A stretch of 42,268 nt of DNA from Nanobdellati archaeon (GCA_016182015.1 JACOYC010000001.1:1-42268), one strand, 5' to 3'; counted from the stretch's first letter, positions 1 through 8,603 are shown. Program-made: numbers and translations. The notes: a model not told the origin generated them from the letters alone.

Positions 1-91
1 GACCTCCTTTTTGAAGGAATCGGCCGGCACTTGCCGCTGAATTCTCCTTTTTTCTTATTTGTTTTGTCATTTCTTTTTCCATCGCTGTCAT
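1..91 (-). CDS. Start of the next ribosomal-operon gene (probably L22), partial
   Basis: An ATG at 91 (minus strand) follows the S19 stop codon after two bases and opens a frame that runs off the window edge without a stop. The first 30 residues are basic (MTAMEKEMTKQIRKKENS, then AASAGRFLQKGG) and could not be matched to a family by eye. The usual archaeal order L3-L4-L23-L2-S19-L22-S3 makes uL22 the expected product, but that rests on position only. The ATG at 82 is an alternative start. Confidence 0.5.
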   Translation of the reverse strand, partial: MTAMEKEMTKQIRKKENSAASAGRFLQKGG

Positions 92-93
92 TT

Positions 94-489
94 TTATTTC
101 ACTGACACCGCCTTACTGCCTCTAGTAGCACCAATACCTGGCGCTGCGTGTTTAACATCTCTAGTTGGAAGTATGAAATCACCCAGTGCATGCCCCACCA
201 TCTCGGGCGTTATGTCGAGCGGAATAAACTCCTTGCCATTATGAACTCCGATCTGCAGGCCAAACATCTCCGGAATTATCCACGCATCCCTGCAGTGCGT
301 CTTGATTTGTTTTTTGTACTTGCCGGCCTTTGCGGCTTTTATTTTTTTGAACAATGATTTTTGTGCGTCTGTCTGGCCACGTCTCAATGAGCGGCGCGTG
401 CGGGCTGGCAACAAAGGCAAAAGCTCGTTTAGAGACATTGCTTCCAGCTGCTCTTTTGTTTTTCCGCGATAAGTAAATATTTTTGCCAT
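94..489 (-). CDS. rps19: 30S ribosomal protein S19 (uS19)
   Basis: This 131-residue protein is uS19, a small-subunit head protein that contacts the A-site finger region. The family core is clear: RTRRSLRRG near residue 30, then DAWIIPEMFGLQIGVHNGKEF and ITPEMVGHALGDF near residues 68-106, ending in the basic tail typical of archaeal and eukaryotic S19/S15e. The length is normal for an archaeon. Its ATG lies two bases after the L2 stop, so it is a mid-operon gene translated with its neighbours. Nothing is missing. Confidence 0.97.
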   Translation of the reverse strand: MAKIFTYRGKTKEQLEAMSLNELLPLLPARTRRSLRRGQTDAQKSLFKKIKAAKAGKYKKQIKTHCRDAWIIPEMFGLQIGVHNGKEFIPLDITPEMVGHALGDFILPTRDVKHAAPGIGATRGSKAVSVK

Positions 490-491
490 GT

Positions 492-1202
492 TTATCTCTT
501 GCCTGTCCTCCTTGGCCAGAGCAGGCCAACTTTTCTTCCGGGTGGCGTGCCCCTTTTTGTAGATGTGTGAACTCCCAATGAACGCCTGTGGGAACCTCCG
601 AACTTATGGTCTATGGAGTTTTGCGCAACTCCCGAAACTAACGGGAAGCGTTTATTTCTGGCAGCCATGGCAATCGCTTTCTTGCCGCCCTTCACCCACG
701 GCTTTTCTGTCCTGCCGCCGCCAGCGATCACACCAACCATAACCCTGCACGCGGGGCTTATTTTTACTACGCGCTTTGACGGCATTTTGACTTCAACAAA
801 ATCATCGCCCTTTGACACAACAAGTGCAAACCCTCCAGATGTCCTAACAAACTCTGGGCCATTTTGCGGTATGCGCTCTATGCAGCAGATAGGCGTTCCT
901 GCCGGAACATTTTTCAGCTGCATTATCGCGCCAAGCTGCAGCGGTGCGTTCTCGCCGGAAAAAATAACCTGCCCGACTTTCGAGCCGAGCAGTGCCGGCA
1001 ACAGCGCTTCATCTCCATTCTCGTACCTGACAACCATCAATGGCTCTGTGTGCCCGACAGAGTCAACAATATCAATTATTTCACCGCGCATTATTTTATC
1101 ATTGGCTTTCGGGTAAGATATTCTGCCAAAGTATCTGTGCGATGGGGCGAGGTATCTGGGACCGCCTGCTCCCCTTGCCTGCTGTGCTAATCGCTTACCC
1201 AT
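492..1202 (-). CDS. rpl2: 50S ribosomal protein L2 (uL2)
   Basis: At 236 residues this is a standard archaeal uL2, part of the peptidyl-transferase neighbourhood. It starts MGKRLAQQARGAGGPRYLAPSHR, has the central SH3-like barrel with GGGRTEKPWVKGGKKA around residue 160, and the invariant C-terminal stretch with VAQNSIDHKFGGSHRRSLG, then a basic tail. The His in that stretch matches the conserved histidine near the catalytic centre (family knowledge). The ATG overlaps the L23 stop by one base (TAATG), which suggests translational coupling. Confidence 0.98.
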   Translation of the reverse strand: MGKRLAQQARGAGGPRYLAPSHRYFGRISYPKANDKIMRGEIIDIVDSVGHTEPLMVVRYENGDEALLPALLGSKVGQVIFSGENAPLQLGAIMQLKNVPAGTPICCIERIPQNGPEFVRTSGGFALVVSKGDDFVEVKMPSKRVVKISPACRVMVGVIAGGGRTEKPWVKGGKKAIAMAARNKRFPLVSGVAQNSIDHKFGGSHRRSLGVHTSTKRGTPPGRKVGLLWPRRTGKR

Positions 1203-1501
1203 TATACCAACCCCAGCTGCGTTGTTATCTCGCTGACCGGCGTCTCCTGACTCAGTTTAATGTATGCCTTCTTTTTGCCGTCGCGCATTATTACTGTATT
1301 AACTGCCTGAACTTTTGCGTTGAATGCCTTGCGGACCGCCCATGCGATTTGCTTTTTGTTCGCGTCGCGGTTCACGATGAATATGAGCTTGTTTTCTGCT
1401 TCCATCTGCCGCACTGCCTTTTCCGTGGACAGCGGATATTTTATTATGCTAAATGGTTCAACGCCGTTCATTGTCTTTGGTTTTTCGTCTTTCGTCACCA
1501 T
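1202..1501 (-). CDS. rpl23: 50S ribosomal protein L23 (uL23)
   Basis: This 99-residue protein is uL23, which lines the nascent-chain exit tunnel and is a docking point for SRP. It shows IIKYPLSTEKAVRQMEAENKLIF, VNRDANKKQIAWAVRKAFNAKV and VNTVIMRDGKKKAYIKL, the normal order for archaeal L23. A roughly 15-residue acidic/basic N-terminal lead precedes the core and is slightly longer than in many archaea. It sits two bases after the L4 stop and overlaps L2 by one base. Confidence 0.97.
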   Translation of the reverse strand: MVTKDEKPKTMNGVEPFSIIKYPLSTEKAVRQMEAENKLIFIVNRDANKKQIAWAVRKAFNAKVQAVNTVIMRDGKKKAYIKLSQETPVSEITTQLGLV

Positions 1502-1503
1502 TT

Positions 1504-2313
1504 TTACTCAAATAACCTCTCTTTGCCTAAAGTTTCAATTGCGGACTTTGTCCAGATTGTCAGCCTGCCGGCCTGCGCACCGGGGGCAAGCAAGTAGGCA
1601 TTTAATGATTTTACTGAAGCGACTTCAACACCTGGAAGGCTTGCTGCGGCGTTTTGCAGGTCGCATGATTTCGAAACCACAACAAGCGGGCCTGCTTTTG
1701 TAATATATCTCCTGCCGCGGTTCTTGCCCTTGCCGGCCCTGATTTTTTTTTCTGAACACCGCTCGATTTCTTTTGCCAGACCTAATTTATCAAAGGCGTG
1801 CAGAACATCCTTTGATTTTTTCAGATTTTCAAAATCATGTTCTATAATTATCGGAAAAATCTTGATTCCATTGACTGAATGTTTTTTTGAAACTAAATCA
1901 AAAACAGACGTTGCGGCGATTGCTGAACGGATTGCCTTCCTGTTTTCTGTTTTGTTTATTTTTTGCGCAAACTCCCTGTTCGCGGTTGGCGGGAAGGCAG
2001 CACGGCCTTTGACTGCCAGGGCAACAAAAGCGCCAACCCACTGGAACTGAGTTCCGCGGTGCATCATCGCCTTCCTGCGGATTCTTGACCAGCCCCTGCC
2101 GTATGTTGTTGTATACCTGTGCCTTCGCTTTGAAGTCGGCTTGCCCTGCCTCGTGCCTGCTTCTGGGTCTGTGCCATAGGGCTGCCGCATGCCAGACCTT
2201 ATCGCCAGCGCCGCACGTTTTATTAAATCCTCGCGAACCGGCTCTGAAAACTGGAAAGGCAGTTCTATTTCGGACGACTTCTCGCCGCTGGTTTTGTACA
2301 CTGTTGCTTTCAT
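1504..2313 (-). CDS. rpl4: 50S ribosomal protein L4 (uL4)
   Basis: This 269-residue protein has the archaeal/eukaryotic uL4 pattern: an N-terminal beta-strand with PFQFSEPVREDLIKRAALAIRS, the long basic tunnel loop (RQPYGTDPEAGTRQGKPTSKRRHRYTTTYGRGWSRIRRK, about residues 43-82) and the C-terminal globular part with GKNRGRRYITKAGPLVV and LLAPGAQAGRLTIWTKSAIETL. Its ATG directly abuts the stop of the small unknown ORF upstream, so the two are almost certainly cotranscribed. Confidence 0.97.
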   Translation of the reverse strand: MKATVYKTSGEKSSEIELPFQFSEPVREDLIKRAALAIRSGMRQPYGTDPEAGTRQGKPTSKRRHRYTTTYGRGWSRIRRKAMMHRGTQFQWVGAFVALAVKGRAAFPPTANREFAQKINKTENRKAIRSAIAATSVFDLVSKKHSVNGIKIFPIIIEHDFENLKKSKDVLHAFDKLGLAKEIERCSEKKIRAGKGKNRGRRYITKAGPLVVVSKSCDLQNAAASLPGVEVASVKSLNAYLLAPGAQAGRLTIWTKSAIETLGKERLFE

Positions 2314-2574
2314 TTACGCAGCCATTCCCTTTACAGTTTTATCTGAGTAATTTTTCTTTTCCAAATCGTTATTATAATCAACAAGATATAATGCAATATT
2401 TCCGGCCAGCCTGAAATCCAAGCCGAGCGTCTGCCAGGCCAGCTGGCCATTCGCAAACACGTGCTTTGCGATTTTTTCTGACAGGTCTTTACCAAGCTCA
2501 AATTTTTTGTCAAGTTTTGCTGCCAATGCCAGCCATTCCTGCCTCGGCTGCGAAATTATATGCTGATATATCAT
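2314..2574 (-). CDS. Unknown 86-aa protein embedded between L3 and L4
   Basis: I do not recognise this protein. It occupies exactly the space between the L3 stop (one base away) and the L4 start (no gap), so it must be read on the ribosomal mRNA. The sequence is mixed and soluble, with a WLALAAKLDKKFELGKDLSEKIAKHVF helix-like first half and LGLDFRLAGNIALYLVDYNNDLEKKNYSD in the second half. There is no signal peptide, membrane helix or cysteine motif. The tight fit makes it a real gene; a ribosome-associated role is only inferred from position. Confidence 0.85.
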   Translation of the reverse strand: MIYQHIISQPRQEWLALAAKLDKKFELGKDLSEKIAKHVFANGQLAWQTLGLDFRLAGNIALYLVDYNNDLEKKNYSDKTVKGMAA

Positions 2575-2575
2575 G

Positions 2576-3586
2576 TTAACCCTGCTGGCTCCTGCGACTT
2601 ATCGCGATGATTTCCGGGGCCTGCCAGTGCAGATTTTTTCTTGGGCGGGCTGGGTGCGTGAATGTCACTAACCGCTTTTTTGCCCCTGGCACCGAACCTG
2701 AAATTAAAACAAAATTGCCGCGGACCAAGCCATAATGAGAAATTCCTGAAACTGGGTTTGGATTATACGTTTTTGCGTCTGAAATTTTCAGAATCTGCCT
2801 GTTAAACTCTGTGCGCTGATGCATGCCCATCTGGCCGGACTGTGCAATCCACCACCCAACACGTGGCGGAGTGATTGGGCCCATTGTTGACCTGTGCCTC
2901 TGTCCTTTTTCGGCCTTGTGCCTTTCAAGTTTAATTCCAAAACGTTTAATCATGCCCTGAAAGCCCTTGCCTTTTGTTACGCCCCTCGCGTCCACAAAAT
3001 CGCCCTGCTTAAAAATATCAGAGAACTGAATATCCTTCCCCATCACAGAAACCGCATAACTAAACTGCTCTTCTATTGTACCGCCTGCAACAGGCAGCTC
3101 TAATATTTCGGGCGTCTTTTTTCCAAAGCCCGTGCTCTGCGGCTGCGTGTGGGCTAAGACTGTCACGCGGCAGGCCTGCGGGAGTTTTGCTCTCAAATCC
3201 TGCAGCGTTGATTTTCTTTTTTTTATTGTGTTAAGAACGCGGAGCAAATTTTTGTCAAGATTGTCAGCAACAGTTTCAGAAATCAGGTGAAGGCCGTATG
3301 GGGTTTGCGAATATAATCTAACAGAAAAAGGTTTCATTGGCGGCGTTTCGATAATCGATACGCTATAATTTACATCTTCGCCTTTTGTTGGTGCCTTGGG
3401 ACGATTATCTATAACATTCACAGATGTCATGCCAGCCTTGTATCCGCAGAAGCCGAGAATTTTTGGGCTCTTCAGGTCCTTTGGCGATGGCCAGCTTCCA
3501 ACATGCCCGCGCACATCGCGAGCACGCTTTCTGGGCCAGTATGCCAGACTTCCGCGTCGCGGCCGCTTTTTCTTAATATGTCCCAT
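2576..3586 (-). CDS. rpl3: 50S ribosomal protein L3 (uL3)
   Basis: First gene of the ribosomal operon. The 336-residue product begins with the archaeal L3 signature (RGSLAYWPRKRARDVRGHVGSWP) and contains GFCGYKAGMTSVN, then GVTKGKGFQGMIKRFGIK, and HRSTMGPITPPRVGWWIAQSGQMGMHQRTEFN in the extension that reaches the peptidyl-transferase centre. The length is normal. A TATA-like box about 40 bases upstream of the ATG implies a very short leader. Confidence 0.98.
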   Translation of the reverse strand: MGHIKKKRPRRGSLAYWPRKRARDVRGHVGSWPSPKDLKSPKILGFCGYKAGMTSVNVIDNRPKAPTKGEDVNYSVSIIETPPMKPFSVRLYSQTPYGLHLISETVADNLDKNLLRVLNTIKKRKSTLQDLRAKLPQACRVTVLAHTQPQSTGFGKKTPEILELPVAGGTIEEQFSYAVSVMGKDIQFSDIFKQGDFVDARGVTKGKGFQGMIKRFGIKLERHKAEKGQRHRSTMGPITPPRVGWWIAQSGQMGMHQRTEFNRQILKISDAKTYNPNPVSGISHYGLVRGNFVLISGSVPGAKKRLVTFTHPARPRKNLHWQAPEIIAISRRSQQG

Positions 3587-3616
3587 TTTACTTTGCTTGT
3601 TATTGCTGTTTGGAAT

Positions 3617-3632
3617 GGCTTTTTAAGCTTAT
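3617..3632 (-). promoter_or_regulatory. Core promoter of the ribosomal operon
   Basis: Read on the minus strand this is AAGCTTAAAAAGCC, an archaeal BRE/TATA-like box ending about 31 bases before the L3 ATG. A transcription start about 25 bases downstream would leave a leader of only a few bases. This is the only good box between L3 and the hairpin region upstream. Confidence 0.6.
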
Positions 3633-3927
3633 TTTCAGATTATTTTTGCATCTAAGACGACAGAATTAAGCTCTCTTCGCGCTAGCGAAGTCCGCGAAGC
3701 CCAAGGAAATCTTAGCTTTTCTGGGCCCAGCCAAATTGAGTTTGGCTTAGACTTTGCTTCGCGTTAGTTACTGTAGGGGAATTTAGTTTCAAAAATGGGG
3801 TTTTTAAAGATTGCGACGGCACAGGCCTTGTTGAAAGGCTGCTAGGTATTTGGCTTTAGGTATTTGGTTTTTGGTCTTTGGTTGTTGGCACTGGATTTTC
3901 AACAGAACCGACAGCACATAGCGTAGT
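3633..3927. other. Non-coding gap with two perfect hairpins
   Basis: No ORF is credible here. Two clean inverted repeats stand out: CTTCGC-gcta-GCGAAG at 3675-3690 and AGCCAAA-ttgag-TTTGGCT at 3729-3747. The second resembles hairpins at 16796 and 29281. From about 3842 to 3895 there is a T/G-rich degenerate repeat (units like TAGGTATTTGG and TTGGTCTTTGG). The region separates the ribosomal operon from the polymerase-like module, and its function is unknown. Confidence 0.6.
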
Positions 3928-4233
3928 CTAACGATTTACAATCAATCTTGCATCCAGCATTATGTAGTCAATGTAAAACTTCAGCCGGCCATTCCATCTT
4001 ACTACTTCATCATGCAGCATTTCCCTAACAGCCTCTTTTAGCTGGCCTTCCAAATCTGCTTTTCCTGTATCGCGGGTTATTTTCGCAGGATTAAAATAAA
4101 TTAAATTCTCACGCGGCTGGCCATCCTGATTTATGTAGCTGACAGCTACCGGAATCACGCAGCCTCTTGGCTGGCCTGCGAGTATGGAAATTTTTTCTTG
4201 CCAGTCGTCAGCCATGCACATACAAACTGCCAT
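3928..4233 (-). CDS. Unknown 101-aa protein downstream of the polymerase-like gene
   Basis: Not recognised. It has a soluble, mixed alpha/beta composition (GCVIPVAVSYINQDGQPRE, then LEGQLKEAVREMLHDEVVRW and a tyrosine-rich LKFYIDYIMLDARL end). The first ATG gives MAVCMCMADDWQ; the ATG at 4215 (MADDWQEK) is equally plausible. It begins 22 bases or more after the stop of the large polymerase-like gene on the same strand, so the two probably share a transcript. A partner or accessory role is only inferred from this arrangement. Confidence 0.65.
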   Translation of the reverse strand: MAVCMCMADDWQEKISILAGQPRGCVIPVAVSYINQDGQPRENLIYFNPAKITRDTGKADLEGQLKEAVREMLHDEVVRWNGRLKFYIDYIMLDARLIVNR

Positions 4234-4255
4234 GGCTTAAAATAAATTACCAAAC

Positions 4256-6565
4256 TCAAGTAAACAATCTGGCCTGCCCGTTCTGCAATGGCTGCGTCAC
4301 GCCAAGCGTGCGCCAGTCCTGCATGTCTGACCGGCCACATAAAATATGTTTCATGGCAGTTCTGCGTTCTTTGTTATTATCTGGATTGTAAAGCGCAGAC
4401 AGTATTCTGTAAAGTGCTGAATCGCCACCAAACAAATGTTTTCTGTAAAATTTATAATCGATTGGCGTTTCGGGCTTCAAAAAATCCTGTTCTGCTACTG
4501 GCAAGCTATTCGAATAACCCCAACAGATTGTTTTTCCTGCCGGCGCTTTCAGAACGCGCTGTGCCTTTACAGATTTTCTGTTGTGCGTTGTTATTGCCAT
4601 CTCGCTGACTTCCCGCTTGACCTTTTTCTCAAATAGCAAGAGTTTTCGGCCGATTGTACCGTCTGCAAGCGGCTTTGCAAGCTGTTCGTAAACATACTGC
4701 AATGGGGTTTCATAGTTGCCATGCATCACAATCTGTTTCAGTAAGTTGGGTATGGACTCACGCTCAAACCTCATCCTGTCGCCGCGCCTGCCAGAAACAG
4801 AAATGCCACTACTGACAAAAGCGCGATTGATTTGTGTTAGGAATTCCTCCGCGCCAAAATTAAACAATGCCTGCGATGTTCCAAGAAGTGCGAAGCTGCC
4901 GCTTGCCGCTATCGTTGACTCTAGGCCTGGTCTGCCCTCCAGCACAACAATATGTTTTGAGTAGTTAGCAATTCGAAGCTCATTTATATCTAAGAAATAT
5001 CTTGCTTCTTTTTGCATATCTGCCAAGCGCCGCTTTGTGTACTCTCTTGCCTGCCCGTATTTTGCATAAAAGACTTTATCAGGTATTCTTCCGTTAATAT
5101 CAAATAGCGGCTGTTCGCAGACTGCGTCAAGTGCGTGCAAATACAAGTACCGCTCTAAATCTGTTGAACTTGCTGCCGCATCTGCAAGCGGCTCCTGCTG
5201 CACAAAATCGAACACGGGCGAAAGCGTGTTTAAGTAAACAATGTAAAATGTCCCCTTGTGCAGGCCTGCTTTCGGCCTGCAAATCTCCCCTGGATTAAAA
5301 AGCCCAAGTTTCTCCTCGAGAAAATCAAATTCCCTGAATGTATTTGTCATGTACTCGCTGGCCAGCACGTTTGTCGCACAAAAATCCCGCCTTGCCCAAA
5401 GCCTGAACGCATTCTGTTTTTTGGATGTTGCACAAACTGCTTCGGGGCTTGTTTCAAGGCCCTGCGCGATTTTGGCAATGACGGGCTTGAAAATATCTCC
5501 GAGGGAAAATAAAACTTCTGTGTCTGCACGTGCATAATCTATAGCTGTGCGTGCCGCTTGCCTGTCGCCGTGCTGCGCCCTGAAAATAAGCCTGCCAAGC
5601 ACATCGTAACCCAAGGCTTTTGTAAACTCCAGACCGGTAAACTTGCACACCGCTTCCAAGTTTTTTTCCGGCAGAAACTGCAGGAACTGCCTTGCAAACG
5701 CATAGTAATCAAGAACGATGAAATCTTTTATCTCTACCCTCTTGGAAAAATCCCCGACGTGCGCGGTAATTTTTGGCTCATCCCCGTACTGCGCTGGCCC
5801 AAATTCACCATCTTCAAGCTCTCTAAGGCTGAGTAAGTCAAAACTCATGCCATTAAAAGTGTGCAGCCATAACGTGTTTGATTTTACGCGACCGATGCGC
5901 ATTATGCCGTCAAGCGTTTCTCCCACTTTGCCGGAACTAATAAGGTGCAATACCGCGCCGCCAATCTCGCCTTCGCCGGAATCCAAAGTTGTAACTATTT
6001 CCTTACGCAACGCGCCGGAAACATCCCTTCGGGCATAAACTGCAGTGTTTACTTCAGTATATAATATATCTGGATTGGCCAGCTCTTCTTCGCACGCAAC
6101 TTTTTTGTTCGTTTCTATGTCCAAGGCACAATCGCCGCAGGCGAGCAGCTCCTCCAGTGTTGCCTGCCCGCCGGTAAATTTTCCAACATCAACTTTTGCA
6201 AACGGGAAGTTTGTGTGCCACTTAAGCCATTCATTTACAGAAATCGTTCTAAATATTTCTCTGTTCCTGCGCATTACTTCTTTAATTTTATCGCGGTCGC
6301 CAAAAACGTGCAAAACTGCGTGATATTTGTCGCTGGCGTACGGCACCTGCATTGTTGTTAAATTAAGTTCGGAAAACGGGTAGGCGGAAAGCCGCTGCTT
6401 AATTGCTTCCGCTTCTGCGGGTGAGAGCTTGCCTGTTGTTATTATCTGCGGCGCGTCTATCTGCATTGTTGCCGGCCCCTGCTCTGTCTGCAAGACAATC
6501 TCGGCAAGCCTGCCTTTCTGCGTGTTAATCGGAAGAACACGGACCACAAATCCAGTCAGGGACAT
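4256..6565 (-). CDS. Divergent family B DNA polymerase relative, exonuclease motifs intact, polymerase motifs degenerate
   Basis: The order of domains is that of family B polymerases. Exo I is ALDIE (D149, E151), Exo II is NGMSFD (N238, D243) and Exo III is YARAD (Y344, D348), so the 3'-5' exonuclease should be functional. At the motif A position the usual VxxDFxSLYP is replaced by VYLNTLSP (residues 443-450), with tyrosine where the metal-binding aspartate should be, and I cannot find a YxDTDS motif C. The C-terminal thumb pattern survives (LLLFEKKVKRE around 642, KTICWGY around 678, PIDYKFYRKHLFGGDSALYRIL around 701). The length, 769 aa, is near normal. I infer a polymerase fold that acts as an exonuclease or DNA-binding factor. 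Inactive archaeal B-type polymerases are known, and this one keeps its nuclease. Confidence 0.8.
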   Translation of the reverse strand: MSLTGFVVRVLPINTQKGRLAEIVLQTEQGPATMQIDAPQIITTGKLSPAEAEAIKQRLSAYPFSELNLTTMQVPYASDKYHAVLHVFGDRDKIKEVMRRNREIFRTISVNEWLKWHTNFPFAKVDVGKFTGGQATLEELLACGDCALDIETNKKVACEEELANPDILYTEVNTAVYARRDVSGALRKEIVTTLDSGEGEIGGAVLHLISSGKVGETLDGIMRIGRVKSNTLWLHTFNGMSFDLLSLRELEDGEFGPAQYGDEPKITAHVGDFSKRVEIKDFIVLDYYAFARQFLQFLPEKNLEAVCKFTGLEFTKALGYDVLGRLIFRAQHGDRQAARTAIDYARADTEVLFSLGDIFKPVIAKIAQGLETSPEAVCATSKKQNAFRLWARRDFCATNVLASEYMTNTFREFDFLEEKLGLFNPGEICRPKAGLHKGTFYIVYLNTLSPVFDFVQQEPLADAAASSTDLERYLYLHALDAVCEQPLFDINGRIPDKVFYAKYGQAREYTKRRLADMQKEARYFLDINELRIANYSKHIVVLEGRPGLESTIAASGSFALLGTSQALFNFGAEEFLTQINRAFVSSGISVSGRRGDRMRFERESIPNLLKQIVMHGNYETPLQYVYEQLAKPLADGTIGRKLLLFEKKVKREVSEMAITTHNRKSVKAQRVLKAPAGKTICWGYSNSLPVAEQDFLKPETPIDYKFYRKHLFGGDSALYRILSALYNPDNNKERRTAMKHILCGRSDMQDWRTLGVTQPLQNGQARLFT

Positions 6566-6615
6566 AGAAACGCAAGCAGTGAAAAACTTTTAAGACTTCT
6601 GCTTTTCAAGTATGT
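6566..6615. promoter_or_regulatory. Divergent promoter of the polymerase-like module
   Basis: Only 50 bases separate the two opposing start codons. The central AAACTTTTAAGAC (about 6580-6592) reads as a TATA-like box in both directions (CTTAAAAG on the minus strand, about 20-25 bases from the polymerase-like ATG). Shared control of both arms is likely. Confidence 0.55.
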
Positions 6616-7653
6616 ATGCCAGTCCCGTCGACATATTCATTTTCAAACCCGCTGAAGACGTACAGGCTATGGCATGTGCAGGAACCGCTTGTAGGCGAGA
6701 TGCTCAATTTGAAAAAACCATACCAAGCAGTTTTTGACTGCGTACGACAGCTCTGCGCGCAGAAGCCTCCGAAGGCTCTGGATTTATACAGGGAGCTACA
6801 TGTGCGGCTTAAAGAGAGAGTGGACAATGCGTGTTTGAGTGAAAAAGATGTAGTTTTTGTTACTGGGATTTCAAAAAATATGACTGGTGTTGGTAACATT
6901 GCGGGCGAAAAACCAAAAAGTGTCGGCCTCGACTTTTTTTCAGATTTGATGGCATCTGCAATGGCGCTTGGAGATGCGTGCAGGCAGGCATACCAAACGT
7001 GCAAAAGCGAGGGATTTTTCCCGGATCTGGATTCAATTGTAATTGTCGCGGTTGCGCCGGTGCTCATTCCAATCAGTTTACAATTATGTGAAGAAAACTT
7101 GAACCTGCGCGGGGTTCGAGAAATGGAAAACGCTCGCGGTGTTTTTCATAACCTTAGGTTTATTCCAACATTCAAAGGCGATTTAGATTCAATTTCTGCA
7201 GCAAGAGCAGATGTAAACATGCTTGGGTTCGGCACGCTTGAGCGTAACATCAATGAAGAAGATGCACTCTCGCTGGAAGGCACGGTTGCAAATTATGCGT
7301 TCAGGGAGTCTGTTTACAGCCCGGCAATTGCGGAGAAAGTTTTTACAGAAGAAAACATTGTTTTACTGAGGAAACATGCATATGTGAACCGGAGAATTAC
7401 CGCCGCGTCCTGCGAAACAATCGCACGGCGTTGCAGGCGCGCATACCTGATAGCCGGCCTGTCAGATTATGCAGGTCCGACTTCCGGAATCTTCAGACAT
7501 GTCCCAACAGACCTTTACGATGTTGTGGGCGGAAGAGGCGGCGTTATGAGAAATACTATAATCAGCACAGAAGGTATTGCCAGCCCAAGTGCGGTTAGAA
7601 TTATCGCGGGCTTTTTTGCAGAGCTGTGGCGGGCGAGGGCAGGAATGATATAA
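6616..7653 (+). CDS. Unknown 345-aa protein, divergent from the polymerase-like gene
   Basis: I do not recognise this family. It is soluble, with a helical N-terminal third, a block DVVFVTGISKNMTGVGNI near residue 78 followed by KPKSVGLDFFSDLMASAMALGDACRQAY, and a hydrophobic strand SIVIVAVAPVLIPISLQL near residue 140. The C-terminal part has a glycine-rich YDVVGGRGGVMRNTIIST. It overlaps the next gene by one base (TAATG), so it is cotranscribed with a Cas4/RecB-like nuclease. That suggests work on DNA ends, but this is inference from context only. Confidence 0.75.
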   Translation: MPVPSTYSFSNPLKTYRLWHVQEPLVGEMLNLKKPYQAVFDCVRQLCAQKPPKALDLYRELHVRLKERVDNACLSEKDVVFVTGISKNMTGVGNIAGEKPKSVGLDFFSDLMASAMALGDACRQAYQTCKSEGFFPDLDSIVIVAVAPVLIPISLQLCEENLNLRGVREMENARGVFHNLRFIPTFKGDLDSISAARADVNMLGFGTLERNINEEDALSLEGTVANYAFRESVYSPAIAEKVFTEENIVLLRKHAYVNRRITAASCETIARRCRRAYLIAGLSDYAGPTSGIFRHVPTDLYDVVGGRGGVMRNTIISTEGIASPSAVRIIAGFFAELWRARAGMI

Positions 7654-8603
7654 TGGAATTGAAACCATGTATTCAAAGTGCAAACGGCGTACCGCTGGAG
7701 TTTTTGCTTTGCGAAAGAACTGACAGGTGTGTTTTACAACTTAACATACCTGCAAGTGAAAAATCCTGTGCGCAGCATGTTGCAGAAAAAATCGATGCGG
7801 AAACACTTGCCGCCTTACATGCTGCCACGTCTAAAAAAGGCTATAAAATAGCGCCGATAGAATTCCTAATCGCACGCCTGCAGAACTCAGACTGGCCCGT
7901 AACAATAGTTGGCGAAGGGTGTGGCAGGGATGTCCCTCTTACCAGAATAAATAAAACATACAGATTTGTGCCACTCGAACTTGATTATCATGCTGTTGCG
8001 CATTATGCTGCAAGAGCGAGCGCTCAAGATGCCTGCCTTATTTTTAACGTTCTGTCAAATGTTGCTGAAAAAGAACTTCCGTTCAAACCCAAACCCAGCC
8101 TGATCGGCCAGATTGGAACTTCAGAGCATGCGCTGCAGCTTACACAATTCGGAGACGACTGTGCACACAATGAAATCTGGCAGGAACTCGGGCAGCAACC
8201 AATGCCAAGAACTAAATACTGCGAAAAAGAGCTAGAAGCAAGGCTTGAAATTTCGGGAAAAGAAGTTGTTATTCGGGGCCACGCAGACGCCCTGCTAAAA
8301 ATTATTGACTCCGAAAATAATGTGCGCGGGATTATGGTTGTTGACTTAAAACACAGACAGTACAATTCACAAATGGAGCTGGAGTATTTTGTAAGACAAA
8401 CTTTGATTTACGGAATTGCGGCTTCGCAGATTACTGAAATTGTACCCGAATATTATCTGCTCGTTACCGCGCGCTCGCCATTCGGAGAGAGGCCAGGCTA
8501 CTCGAGAAAGCAGGTGCCTGTTATTACGCGAGAAGGGCCGGCAAGAGCGCATGAAATCTGCTGGCTGTTTCAGGCGCGGCGATGGGAACCAAATTTGCTT
8601 TAA
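7653..8603 (+). CDS. Cas4/RecB-like PD-(D/E)XK nuclease
   Basis: Catalytic pattern of the RecB/Cas4 nuclease clan, counted from the ATG at 7653: H159 (in TSEHAL), D212 (RGHADALL), D231-x-K233 (VVDLKHR) and Q249-x3-Y253 (RQTLIYGIAA). The family cuts or trims DNA ends. I chose the ATG at 7653 over the upstream in-frame start at 7626 because it overlaps the stop of the preceding gene as TAATG. No cysteine cluster like that of true Cas4 is visible and there is no CRISPR array here, so a stand-alone RecB-like nuclease is more likely. The frame stops at 8603, but a continuation is readable in the +1 frame. Confidence 0.8.
   Translation: MELKPCIQSANGVPLEFLLCERTDRCVLQLNIPASEKSCAQHVAEKIDAETLAALHAATSKKGYKIAPIEFLIARLQNSDWPVTIVGEGCGRDVPLTRINKTYRFVPLELDYHAVAHYAARASAQDACLIFNVLSNVAEKELPFKPKPSLIGQIGTSEHALQLTQFGDDCAHNEIWQELGQQPMPRTKYCEKELEARLEISGKEVVIRGHADALLKIIDSENNVRGIMVVDLKHRQYNSQMELEYFVRQTLIYGIAASQITEIVPEYYLLVTARSPFGERPGYSRKQVPVITREGPARAHEICWLFQARRWEPNLL

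Noticed and set aside
7626-7652. Upstream start for the RecB-like nuclease
   Set aside because: It would add nine residues inside the previous gene; TAATG coupling at 7653 is more typical here.
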